Shown here: positions 33,474 to 41,156 of the stretch, one piece after another
Layout of the letters: each line of letters opens with the position of its first letter
Numbering within the stretch: position 1 is the first letter of the stretch
Assembly (NCBI RefSeq): GCF_000497575.1
Contig: NZ_APJI01000016.1
Coordinates: 186,001-250,000 of the forward strand
Reading direction: 5' to 3'
Origin: Afipia sp. OHSU_II-C1
Lineage (GTDB): Bacteria > Pseudomonadota > Alphaproteobacteria > Rhizobiales > Xanthobacteraceae
DNA: 64,000 bases
The notes under the pieces: generated by a model
Databases searched by the model: none
What the model was told of the DNA's origin: nothing
The model's input: only the letters and a program-made list of their open reading frames with translations
Translations under genes and position numbers: made by a program

Positions 33474-33983
33474 ATGACCGAAGCGTCCCGTGAAGTCGGC
33501 GTGGTCTTGCGTCGCCGCGTGATCGAGAATCCATGGATCGACCACATGTGGTCGCCTGTAACCATTCTCGAGAATGTGCCTGCCACAGCTCCCTGGACAG
33601 TCTTGTCGCAGGAGGAGGGTGCGACGCTGTATTACGCTGGTGCCGCATTTATCGACCTGTTCAGCGCTGAGACGACCAATTACCGCGACAATCTCGCTGA
33701 CGGGTCGCCGCGCATATGGGTCGCGCTGCGGCGTCAGGATGGCGGACCGGAACTCGAACTCACCAAGGTCACGGCCGATCCGACTGAAGGCGAGGCGATG
33801 TTCGAAAGCGGCACCGATGTGATCGGCACCGTGCCGATGCCACCGGAAATCGCGGCGTGGATTGCTGCTTTCGTCGATGAGTTTCACGTTGAGCAGGTAT
33901 TCCACAAGCGCAAGCGCGATCGGGCAAATGTTAATCGCAGGCGCGGCGATGATCCATCCGGCGAACGTAAGGACGGCGCATGA
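33474..33983 (+). CDS. DUF3305 protein
   Basis: A 169-aa protein. The opening VGVVLRRRVIENPWIDHMWSP and the ending with a Lys/Arg-rich tail (VFHKRKRDRANVNRRR) are typical of DUF3305 proteins, which occur almost only beside formate dehydrogenase genes. The start at 33474 has GGGAGG nine bases upstream. Its end overlaps the DUF3306 gene by four bases. Role unknown, probably in assembly of FDH3. Confidence 0.82.
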   Translation: MTEASREVGVVLRRRVIENPWIDHMWSPVTILENVPATAPWTVLSQEEGATLYYAGAAFIDLFSAETTNYRDNLADGSPRIWVALRRQDGGPELELTKVTADPTEGEAMFESGTDVIGTVPMPPEIAAWIAAFVDEFHVEQVFHKRKRDRANVNRRRGDDPSGERKDGA

Positions 33984-34684
33984 GTCAGGACGAGAAGGAT
34001 ACCGAGAAGAGTTTCCTTTCACGCTGGTCGCAGCGCAAACAGGCTGCGAAGCAGCCAGAGACCGATGGCGCGGCTGAAAGATCGGCTGAAGAGGCTGATG
34101 CTGCGCCCGCGCCAGTTGTTGAAGGCGATGCCGATGAGGAGTTTGATCTCTCGAGCTTGCCGAAGCTGGAAGACATCACGGAAACCACCGACATAACCGG
34201 CTTCCTGCGCAACGGCGTGCCCGAGAGTTTGCGAAATGCGGCTTTACGCAAATCCTGGGCGCTGGATCCTGCGATCCGGAATTACGTCAATCCGGCGCTG
34301 GACTATGCGTATGACTGGAACACGCCGGGCGGTGTGCCGGGAAGCAGCGAGATCGCGGCCGGCACTGATATCTCGAAAATGGTTTTGCAGATCATGGGCG
34401 GGGAATCATCCAGCGCTCAGCAATCGTCGGATACACTGCCTCATAGTGACGCACCCGCCGCTGCGAGCGGCGATTCCGGTATTGCGCTGCAAAATTCAGA
34501 AGCGGATCTGCCACTCCAACAGGTGAGAGTGTCTGCCCCGTCGTCGACCACAACGCCTGTTGCCGCTGATTTCAAGCAAACTGAGCAGGACCGGATTGAG
34601 ATTGTGCAAGCTGTCGACGAAATCAGATCTAATGCGTCGCAACATCCGTCGCGTCGACATGGTTCTGCAAAACCAAGGATTTAG
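33980..34684 (+). CDS. DUF3306 protein
   Basis: A 234-aa acidic protein. The N-terminal FLSRWSQRKQ and the core LPKLEDITETTDITGFL, then VPESLRNAALRKSWALDPAIRNYVNPALDYAYDWN, are the DUF3306 signature (residues 1-130). The C-terminal 100 residues are low-complexity and likely disordered. Coupled to DUF3305 by an ATGA overlap. Accessory protein of unknown function for FDH3. Confidence 0.82.
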   Translation: MSQDEKDTEKSFLSRWSQRKQAAKQPETDGAAERSAEEADAAPAPVVEGDADEEFDLSSLPKLEDITETTDITGFLRNGVPESLRNAALRKSWALDPAIRNYVNPALDYAYDWNTPGGVPGSSEIAAGTDISKMVLQIMGGESSSAQQSSDTLPHSDAPAAASGDSGIALQNSEADLPLQQVRVSAPSSTTTPVAADFKQTEQDRIEIVQAVDEIRSNASQHPSRRHGSAKPRI

Positions 34685-34700
34685 ACAAAAGTTTTTGAGG

Positions 34701-34745
34701 CATAGGACGAACCTATGGTACTAATTGGAACTAGAATAATTCCAG
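34701..34745. promoter_or_regulatory. Two dyads upstream of the HTH-TorD gene
   Basis: CATAGG (34701-34706) and CCTATG (34712-34717) form a perfect dyad with a five-base centre. TTGGAA (34725-34730) and TTCCAG (34740-34745) form a near-perfect dyad with a nine-base centre. The stretch is AT-rich compared with its surroundings. It precedes a gene whose product begins with a DNA-binding domain, so autoregulation is plausible. Confidence 0.5.
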
Positions 34746-34796
34746 TAAGACAGATGCCTGATTTGAAGGCACGGGTGGGGGAACTCGGTTCGTACC

Positions 34797-35585
34797 ATGC
34801 GGGACGCGGGATTAGAGCAGGCAATCAAGGCCGCAGGCGGCGTCGCTTCCCTGGCGAGGGCCATTGGAATTGCACAGCCTTCGGTTTCGGCATGGTCGCG
34901 TATTCCGGCTGAGAGAGTTCTCGCCGTTGAGTCTCTGACACAGGTCCCCCGTTTCGTTCTCCGCCCCGACCTCTACGGATCAGCCGGGGATCATATGTCA
35001 GCGAAATCAGACATCGACGAAATCGATCAGCTTCGCGCCGCGGAGTACGGCTTGTTGTCGTTGCTGCTGGGCAAGGCGCCGACCGCTGACACGTTGTCCA
35101 AGGTCGCGATGCTCAAAGGCGACGCGTCCGATCTCGGCATGGCGCACATCGAACTCGCCGCAGCTGCGATGGCTTTCGACGAGCGCGCTGTCGCCAAGGA
35201 ATTTTTCGATCTGTTTATCGGATTGGGACGAGGCGAACTGCTGCCCTATGCCTCGTATTATCTCACGGGCTTCCTGCACGAGCGGCCGCTCGCGCGCGTC
35301 CGTGAAGATTTCGACGTCCTGGGAATTGAGCGCGCTGGACCGGCGCGTGAGCCGGAAGATCACATCGCAATTCTGCTCGAGGTCATGGCCGGTCTTGCGC
35401 GCGGCGAGTTCGATACGGACTTCGCGGCGCAGGCGCGGTTCTTCGAGCGGCATCTAAAGCCATGGGCCGCGCGGATGTTCGCCGATCTCGAGATTTCGCA
35501 ATCGGTCAAGTTCTATCGCGCTGTCGGGCGCGTCGGCCGCATCTTCATGGAATTGGAATCAGAGGCTTTCACGCTTTCAGAGTGA
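34797..35585 (+). CDS. HTH (YdaS-like) domain fused to a TorD-family chaperone
   Basis: A 262-aa protein. Residues 3-60 are a Cro/YdaS-type helix-turn-helix (LEQAIKAAGGVASLARAIGI, then QPSVSAW, IPAERVLAVESLT and LRPDLY). From Met67 on is a TorD/DmsD-type all-helical chaperone (ELLPYASYYLTGFLHERPLARVR near 145 and RFFERHLKPWAARMFADLE near 215). TorD proteins bind the Tat signal and the apo-form of molybdoenzymes until the cofactor is in. An in-frame stop at 34764 fixes the first ATG at 34797. An internal ATG at 34995 has GGGGA four bases upstream, so a HTH-free chaperone could also be made. It lies directly before the small Tat protein and the FDH3 catalytic gene, its likely client. Confidence 0.85.
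   Translation: MRDAGLEQAIKAAGGVASLARAIGIAQPSVSAWSRIPAERVLAVESLTQVPRFVLRPDLYGSAGDHMSAKSDIDEIDQLRAAEYGLLSLLLGKAPTADTLSKVAMLKGDASDLGMAHIELAAAAMAFDERAVAKEFFDLFIGLGRGELLPYASYYLTGFLHERPLARVREDFDVLGIERAGPAREPEDHIAILLEVMAGLARGEFDTDFAAQARFFERHLKPWAARMFADLEISQSVKFYRAVGRVGRIFMELESEAFTLSE
34986..34997 (+). promoter_or_regulatory. Possible internal ribosome site and start of the TorD part
   Basis: GGGGA (34986-34990) precedes an in-frame ATG at 34995, exactly at the boundary between the HTH and TorD domains. Spacing of four bases is short. If used it would yield a 196-aa chaperone of ordinary TorD length. Confidence 0.4.
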
Positions 35586-35626
35586 CGTGAAATCCCGCTG
35601 TGGAAATTGACTGGAAGGAGACCGCG

Positions 35627-35857
35627 ATGAGCAAACCGTCCAAGAGCAAGGCATCTCCAGAGGCGCCGCAGGATGCGAAGGGCCTGGATCGTCGCCGCTT
35701 CTTCATGATGGGCGGATCCGTCGTCGCTGCGGCCGCTACCGCTGTGCCGCTGGCAACCGAGGCGGAAGCGGACGAGTCACAGGCCGAGCGCGTCAAGGCT
35801 CGCTACAAGGCCGATTCGCCGGACGTCAAAAACTACTATCGCGTCAACCGTTATTGA
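35627..35857 (+). CDS. Small twin-arginine protein of the formate dehydrogenase region
   Basis: A 76-aa protein (formate dehydrogenase region TAT target type). RRRFFMMGGSVVAAAATAVPLA near residues 23-44 is a complete Tat signal, and the short mature part ends KNYYRVNRY. Such peptides occur just upstream of FDH3-like catalytic genes. AAGGAGA precedes the ATG at 35627. It may be exported with, or help export of, the catalytic subunit. Confidence 0.85.
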   Translation: MSKPSKSKASPEAPQDAKGLDRRRFFMMGGSVVAAAATAVPLATEAEADESQAERVKARYKADSPDVKNYYRVNRY

Positions 35858-35870
35858 TGGAAGCACGCAC

Positions 35871-38837
35871 ATGTTGATCAAGAGAAAAGAAGGAATCGCC
35901 GGCCGCGCGCGCTTGCAGGGCATTGCCGCGGGCCTCGCATCCGGTGTTCTCGATCGCCGAACCTTCCTGCGCCGCTCAGGCCTCGTTGCGGGCGCTGGCG
36001 CAGCTATCGGATTGATGCCACTCGGATCGGTGCGCAAGGCGCAGGCCGGGCCGAAAATCGTCGGTGCGCCGACGGAGATCAAAAAGAACATCTGCACGCA
36101 TTGTTCGGTCGGATGCACGGTCATCGCGGAAGTGCAGAACGGCGTTTGGGTCGGTCAGGAACCGGCCTGGGATAGTCCGATCAATCGCGGATCGCACTGC
36201 GCAAAGGGTGCGTCGGTGCGCGAGCTGGTGCACGGCGATCGCCGCCTGAAGTATCCGATGAAGCTGGTCAACGGCGAGTGGCAGAAGATCGAATGGGATC
36301 AGGCCATCAACGAGATCGGCGACAAGATGCTCGAGATCCGCGCCAAGTCCGGCGCCGACTCGGTCTACCTGCTTGGATCGGCGAAGTTCTCCAACGAAGG
36401 CGGCTATCTGTTCCGCAAGTTCGCGGCGTTCTGGGGCACCAATTCGATCGACCACCAGGCGCGCATCTGTCACTCGACAACGGTCGCGGGTGTTGCGAAC
36501 ACCTGGGGCTATGGCGCGATGACGAACTCCTACAACGATATCCGTAATTCGAAGACCATTATCTTCATGGGATCGAATGCTGCCGAAGCGCATCCTGTTT
36601 CGCTTCAGCACATTCTGACGGGCAAGGAAATCAACCGCGCCAACGTCTTCGTGCTCGATCCGCGGTTCACGCGCACGGCAGCGCATGCGACCGAGTATGT
36701 GAGATTCCGCGGCGGTACCGACATTGCGGTGATCTGGGGCATGCTGCACCACATCTTCAACAACGGCTGGGAAGACAAGCAGTTTATCGCCCAGCGCGTT
36801 TACGGCATGGATCAAATCCGCGCCGAAGTCGCCAAATGGACGCCGGAAGAAGTCGAGCGCGTCAGCGGTATTCCCGGCGAGCAATTGAAGAAGGTCGCCG
36901 AGACATTCGCCAAACAGAAGCCTGCCACATTCATCTGGTGCATGGGCGGCACGCAGCACACCGTCGGCACCGCCAACGTCCGCGCCTACTGCAATCTTTT
37001 GCTCGCGACCGGCAACGTGGGCTCTTACGGGACCGGCGCAAACATCTTCCGCGGTCACTGCAACGTGCAGGGCGCGACCGATATCGGCCTCGATATCACG
37101 TCGTTGCCGCTCTATTACGGTCTCGTCGAAGGCGCATGGAAGCATTGGGCCCGTGTCTGGGAAGTCGATTACGATTACTTGCAGGCGCGTTTCGACGAAG
37201 TGCCGGCAAAGGCCGGCCGTCCGGCCCGCACACGCAAGCAGAACATGGAATTGCCGGGTATCCCGTGGACTCGCTGGTTCGATGCGACGCTTGCCAAACC
37301 GGATGACGTCGATCAGCGGGATACCGTGAAGGGCGTGTTCATCATGGGACATGGTGGCAACACCATCCCCCGCATGACCGAAATGGTAAAAGGTCTTGAA
37401 GCGCTCGAATTGCTCGTGGTCGCCGATCCGCACCCGACGACGTTCGCGGCGATCTCGGAACGCAAGAACGGCACCTACCTGCTGCCGGCCTGTAGCCAGT
37501 TCGAGACATCAGGCTCCCGCACCGCATCCAATCGTTCGCTGCAGTGGGGTGAGCAGATCGTCAAGCCGATCTTCGAGTCCAAGGATGACTACGAGATTAT
37601 CTATCGGGTTTCGAAGAAACTCGGCTTTGCCGATCTGATGTTCAAGAACATCAAGGTGGAGAACAATCGTCCAGTTCCTGAAGATATTCTGCGCGAAATC
37701 AATCGCGGCGGTTTCTCGACCGGTTACTCTGGCCAGTCGCCGGAGCGGCTGAAGGCGCACATGAAGAACCAGGGCAAATTCGACCTGGTCACGCTGCGCG
37801 CCAAGAAAGACGAGCCCGAAGTCGGCGGCGACTATTACGGGCTGCCGTGGCCGTGCTGGGGCACGCCGCAGATCAAGCATCCGGGAACGCATACTCTCTA
37901 CAACACCAATCTTCATGTGAAGGATGGTGGCGGCACATTCCGTGCGCGCTTCGGTGTGGTGTACGAGGAGAAGCAACCCGATGGTTCGGTGAAGAACGTC
38001 AATCTTCTGGCCGAAGGCTCCTATAGCTTGGGCTCGGAGTTGACCGATGGTTATCCTGAATTCACCTATGGCGTGCTGAAGAAGCTCGGCTGGGACAAGG
38101 ATCTCACCGAGGCCGAACTCGCCACTATCAATAAGATCGGCGGCAACAATCCGGACGGCGTGGGCTGGGCGGTCGATCTGTCCGGCGGCATTATCCGCGT
38201 TACGCTGGAGCATGGCGTGATGGCCTATGGCAACGGCAAGGCCCGCGCGGTGGCGTGGAATCTGCCGGACCCGGTGCCGGTTCACCGCGAACCGATCTAC
38301 ACGGCGCGGCCTGAGCTGGTCGCGAAGTATCCGACGCGGCCTGACGGTCGTCAGTTCCGCATGGCCAACCTGGGCTTCTCGATTCAGAAGGCGGCAGTGG
38401 ACAAGGGACTTGCCAAGCAATTCCCGATCATCCTCACCTCCGGACGCCTCGTGGAGTATGAAGGCGGCGGCGAAGAAACACGGTCGAACCGGTGGCTCGC
38501 CGAATTGCAGCAGGACATGTTCGTTGAAGTAAACACGTCCGACGCGGCCGAGCGCGGCATCAAGGACGGCGGCTGGGTCTGGGTTACCGGACCGGAAAAC
38601 GGATCGAAGGCGCGCATGAAGGCGCTCGTCACAGATCGCGTCGGCAAGGGCGTGGCGTTCATGCCCTTCCACTTCTCCGGCTGGTTCCAGGGCGTCGATC
38701 AGCGCTCGAAATATCCGAAGGGTGCGGATCCGATCGTGCTCGGCGAAAGCGTGAACACGATCACATCGTACGGCTACGACCCGGTCACAGGTATGCACGA
38801 GGGCAAGGTGACCCTGTGCCAGATTCAATCGGCGTGA
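35871..38837 (+). CDS. fdh3A: Formate dehydrogenase FDH3, catalytic alpha subunit
   Basis: A 988-aa molybdopterin oxidoreductase. A Tat signal lies at residues 29-58 (RRTFLRRSGLV then an Ala/Gly stretch), so the enzyme faces the periplasm. The 4Fe-4S cluster ligands are Cys75, Cys78, Cys82 and Cys110 (CTHCSVGC and HCAKG). The catalytic residue is Cys200 in QARICHSTT, in place of the selenocysteine of E. coli FDH-N, followed by the conserved His. It oxidises formate to CO2 and passes electrons through the beta subunit to the cytochrome b gamma subunit and quinone. The metal may be Mo or W on bis-MGD. Confidence 0.95.
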   Translation: MLIKRKEGIAGRARLQGIAAGLASGVLDRRTFLRRSGLVAGAGAAIGLMPLGSVRKAQAGPKIVGAPTEIKKNICTHCSVGCTVIAEVQNGVWVGQEPAWDSPINRGSHCAKGASVRELVHGDRRLKYPMKLVNGEWQKIEWDQAINEIGDKMLEIRAKSGADSVYLLGSAKFSNEGGYLFRKFAAFWGTNSIDHQARICHSTTVAGVANTWGYGAMTNSYNDIRNSKTIIFMGSNAAEAHPVSLQHILTGKEINRANVFVLDPRFTRTAAHATEYVRFRGGTDIAVIWGMLHHIFNNGWEDKQFIAQRVYGMDQIRAEVAKWTPEEVERVSGIPGEQLKKVAETFAKQKPATFIWCMGGTQHTVGTANVRAYCNLLLATGNVGSYGTGANIFRGHCNVQGATDIGLDITSLPLYYGLVEGAWKHWARVWEVDYDYLQARFDEVPAKAGRPARTRKQNMELPGIPWTRWFDATLAKPDDVDQRDTVKGVFIMGHGGNTIPRMTEMVKGLEALELLVVADPHPTTFAAISERKNGTYLLPACSQFETSGSRTASNRSLQWGEQIVKPIFESKDDYEIIYRVSKKLGFADLMFKNIKVENNRPVPEDILREINRGGFSTGYSGQSPERLKAHMKNQGKFDLVTLRAKKDEPEVGGDYYGLPWPCWGTPQIKHPGTHTLYNTNLHVKDGGGTFRARFGVVYEEKQPDGSVKNVNLLAEGSYSLGSELTDGYPEFTYGVLKKLGWDKDLTEAELATINKIGGNNPDGVGWAVDLSGGIIRVTLEHGVMAYGNGKARAVAWNLPDPVPVHREPIYTARPELVAKYPTRPDGRQFRMANLGFSIQKAAVDKGLAKQFPIILTSGRLVEYEGGGEETRSNRWLAELQQDMFVEVNTSDAAERGIKDGGWVWVTGPENGSKARMKALVTDRVGKGVAFMPFHFSGWFQGVDQRSKYPKGADPIVLGESVNTITSYGYDPVTGMHEGKVTLCQIQSA

Positions 38838-38851
38838 GAGGAGAATAACCA

Positions 38852-39448
38852 ATGGCTCGCGTCAAATTTCTTTGTGATGCTGACCGTTGCATTGAGTGCA
38901 ACGCCTGCGTGACCGCCTGCAAAAACGAGCATGAAGTCCCTTGGGGCATCAACCGCCGCCGCGTCGTTACCATTAATGACGGCAAGCCCGGCGAGCGCTC
39001 GGTGTCCATGGCCTGCATGCATTGCACCGACGCACCTTGCGCCGCGGTCTGCCCGGTGTCGTGCTTCTACACCACGGCAGACGGCGTGGTCCTTCACTCG
39101 AAGGATCTCTGCATCGGTTGCGGATATTGCTTCTACGCGTGCCCGTTCGGCGCGCCTCAGTATCCAAAGGTCGGAAACTTCGGCTCGCGCGGCAAGATGG
39201 ACAAATGCACCTACTGTGCGGGTGGTCCGGAAGCCGATAATTCGCCGGCCGAATACGCCAAGTACGGCGCCAACCGTCTTGCCCAGGGCAAGCTGCCGAT
39301 CTGCGCCGAGATGTGTTCGACCAAATCGTTGCTGGCCGGCGATGGCGCCATCATTGCCGAGATCTACAAAGAACGAGTGATGAAGCGCGGCTATGGTTCG
39401 GGCATGTGGGGCTGGAAGACAGCCTATAGCGACTCACCGACAGGCTAG
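38852..39448 (+). CDS. fdh3B: Formate dehydrogenase FDH3, iron-sulfur beta subunit
   Basis: A 198-aa electron-transfer subunit with four 4Fe-4S motifs: CIECNACVTACKNEH near residue 13, CMHCTDAPCAAVCP near 53, CIGCGYCFYACP near 86, and CTYC with a later CAEMC near 117-150. It has no signal peptide and is probably exported by hitch-hiking with the Tat-targeted alpha subunit. GAGGAG precedes the ATG. It follows the alpha gene by 14 bases; overlapping hairpins separate it from the gamma gene. Confidence 0.95.
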   Translation: MARVKFLCDADRCIECNACVTACKNEHEVPWGINRRRVVTINDGKPGERSVSMACMHCTDAPCAAVCPVSCFYTTADGVVLHSKDLCIGCGYCFYACPFGAPQYPKVGNFGSRGKMDKCTYCAGGPEADNSPAEYAKYGANRLAQGKLPICAEMCSTKSLLAGDGAIIAEIYKERVMKRGYGSGMWGWKTAYSDSPTG

Positions 39449-39457
39449 GGCGCAGCG

Positions 39458-39508
39458 CCGAAGGCCCCCAGCGGCCTTCGGACAACGTGTCCGAAGTTGT
39501 TCTTGATT
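39458..39508 (+). promoter_or_regulatory. Overlapping mutually exclusive hairpins between FDH3 beta and gamma genes
   Basis: Hairpin I: CCGAAGGCC (39458-39466) pairs perfectly with GGCCTTCGG (39473-39481). Hairpin II: CTTCGGACA (39476-39484) pairs perfectly with TGTCCGAAG (39488-39496) over a three-base loop and is followed by the T-rich TTGTTCTTGATT. The two share CTTCGG, so only one can form. Hairpin II looks like a weak intrinsic terminator and hairpin I like its competitor, the layout of an attenuator; differential mRNA stability is the simpler alternative. Confidence 0.6.
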
Positions 39509-39529
39509 GAAAACTGGAAGGTCGTGCCG

Positions 39530-40540
39530 ATGTCGATCTCGCTCTCAACCCTTAAGGCCATATGTGCCGCCGTCGCGCTGCTGTTTGTGCTGGCTCAGCC
39601 AGCCGCCGCGCAGCTATCGTTCAAGCCCACCGCCGACGCTGTGCATGAAGACCAGCTTCTCAAGGCGCTGAAGGAAGGCGACAAAATTACCGGGCGGATC
39701 ACCATTCCTGATCCGATGGCAAGGAGTCTGATTCAGCCTGCCGGAAAGGATTGGCGGGATTTCCAGCGCCACACGCTTCCCGTTGTTGGCGGCGTTGCCA
39801 TCCTGGGCATGCTCGCGTTGCTCACGATCTTTCTCATGGTGCGCGGCCGCATCCGCGTGGAGCATGGATTGTCCGGCATCAAGATTCTTCGCTTTGCGAG
39901 CTTCGAGCGATTCACGCATTGGCTGACGGCGAGCTGCTTTATCATTCTGGCGCTGTCAGGCCTGAATATCAGCTTCGGCCGCATACTGATTCTTCCGATA
40001 TTCGGAGCGGAAGCATTTTCCACGCTGACCGCGTGGGGCAAGATCGCGCACAACTATCTCGCATTCCCGTTCATGCTTGGCCTCGTGATCATGTTCCTGA
40101 TCTGGGTCAAGGATAACATCCCGGGGAAGCTTGATCTCGTGTGGATCAGGAAGGGCGGTGGCATTCTCAAGAACGGCGAACACCCGCCGGCAAAGCGCTT
40201 CAATGCCGGCCAGAAGGGGATCTTCTGGATGGTCATTCTCGGCGGCTTGCTGATGTCGGTATCGGGCTGGTTTATGCTGTTTCCGTACATCCCCGCTAAT
40301 GTGACGGCGCTCCAGTTCTGGACGGTGATCCATGCGATCATCGCCGTGTTGTTTATCGCGGGCATTCTGGCGCACATTTACATCGGCACGGTCGGTATGG
40401 AAGGCGCGTTCGACGCTATGGGCACCGGCGAGGTGGACCTCAACTGGGCCAAGGAGCACCATTCGCTCTGGGTCGAGGAAGAGCAGGCCAAGGGCCGGGC
40501 GCCCGACACAGGCACACCGCGGGCCATGCCCGCCGAATAA
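39530..40540 (+). CDS. fdh3C: Formate dehydrogenase FDH3, cytochrome b gamma subunit
   Basis: A 336-aa membrane subunit. A cleavable signal (residues 1-27, ending QPAAAQ) is followed by a periplasmic segment, then about five membrane helices beginning near residue 80. Haem-ligand histidines are in RFTHWLTASCFIILALSGL near 130 and in later helices (KIAHNYLAFPFML, VIHAIIAVLFIAGILAHIYIG). It resembles FdnI/FdoI extended at the N-terminus, as in FDH3 enzymes. It passes electrons from the beta subunit to quinone. The ATG at 39530 has GGAAGG upstream. Confidence 0.93.
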   Translation: MSISLSTLKAICAAVALLFVLAQPAAAQLSFKPTADAVHEDQLLKALKEGDKITGRITIPDPMARSLIQPAGKDWRDFQRHTLPVVGGVAILGMLALLTIFLMVRGRIRVEHGLSGIKILRFASFERFTHWLTASCFIILALSGLNISFGRILILPIFGAEAFSTLTAWGKIAHNYLAFPFMLGLVIMFLIWVKDNIPGKLDLVWIRKGGGILKNGEHPPAKRFNAGQKGIFWMVILGGLLMSVSGWFMLFPYIPANVTALQFWTVIHAIIAVLFIAGILAHIYIGTVGMEGAFDAMGTGEVDLNWAKEHHSLWVEEEQAKGRAPDTGTPRAMPAE

Positions 40541-40571
40541 TTCCATCTATCGATAAGGCTCATACCTATAT

Positions 40572-40606
40572 AAAGGACTGTCCGGCATGGCCGGGCGGTC
40601 CTTTTT
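40572..40606 (+). terminator. Intrinsic terminator of the FDH3 operon
   Basis: AAAGGAC (40572-40578) pairs with GTCCTTT (40598-40604), and an inner TCCGGC/GCCGGG stem closes a three-base loop; a T-run follows. It ends the FDH3 operon and shows that a frame start at 40587, inside this hairpin, is not the start of mobB. Confidence 0.8.
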
Positions 40607-40622
40607 AGTTTCGGAGCAGGGT

Positions 40623-41150
40623 ATGAAGGTGATTGGTCTTTCGGGATGGAGCGGTGCGGGCAAGACGACCCTGCTCACGCGCCTGATTCCGCACCTTATC
40701 GCCGAGGGCCTTCATGTCTCGACGGTGAAACACGCCCACAGCAATTTTGATGTCGATATTCCCGGCAAGGATTCGTGGCTGCATCGGCAGGCAGGTGCAA
40801 CCGAAGTTCTGATTTCCTCGGGCCGCCGCTGGGCATTGATGCATGAGCTGCGGGGCGCGCCTGAGCCGCCACTGGCTGAGTTGCTGTCAAAGATGTCACG
40901 TGTGGATTTGCTGATCGTCGAAGGCTTCAAGGCCGATCGCCATCCCAAGATCGAAATACATCGCTCCGCGAACGGCAAACCGCTGATGTTTCCCCAGGAC
41001 CCAACGATTGTCGGCATCGCCGCCGATATTGCGGTGAATACGGCTCTGCCGTACGCGCACCTTGATGACATTCCGGCGATCTCGCGCATCGTAAGGGCGT
41101 CCGCCGTGCGGATCGAGGACGTGCTTGCCCATGAGGCCGCGGGAGCCTGA
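40623..41150 (+). CDS. mobB: Molybdopterin-guanine dinucleotide biosynthesis protein MobB
   Basis: A 175-aa GTP-binding adaptor of MGD synthesis. It starts with VIGLSGWSGAGKTTLLTRLIP (Walker A near residue 10), then STVKHAHSNFDVDIPGKDSWLHRQAGA, both MobB signatures, and DLLIVEGFKADRHPKIEI near 95. GGAGCAGGG precedes the ATG at 40623. It follows the FDH3 terminator and leads a small operon with moeA. Confidence 0.92.
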   Translation: MKVIGLSGWSGAGKTTLLTRLIPHLIAEGLHVSTVKHAHSNFDVDIPGKDSWLHRQAGATEVLISSGRRWALMHELRGAPEPPLAELLSKMSRVDLLIVEGFKADRHPKIEIHRSANGKPLMFPQDPTIVGIAADIAVNTALPYAHLDDIPAISRIVRASAVRIEDVLAHEAAGA

Positions 41151-41156
41151 TCGCCG

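Noticed and set aside
36460..36475. Possible selenocysteine enzyme at the FDH active site
   Set aside because: The active-site codon is TGT (Cys200) in FDH3 alpha, and Cys370 in FDH1 alpha; no in-frame TGA occurs, so neither is a selenoprotein.
35976..37433. 485-aa minus-strand frame opposite the FDH3 catalytic gene
   Set aside because: Complementary to an unambiguous catalytic gene. It is the mirror of codon bias, without domain or ribosome site. The same applies to the minus-strand frames at 37509-38852 and 43386-44879.
40587..40622. Upstream start of mobB
   Set aside because: That ATG is in the loop of the FDH3 terminator; the ATG at 40623 has GGAGCAGGG and matches the MobB N-terminus.
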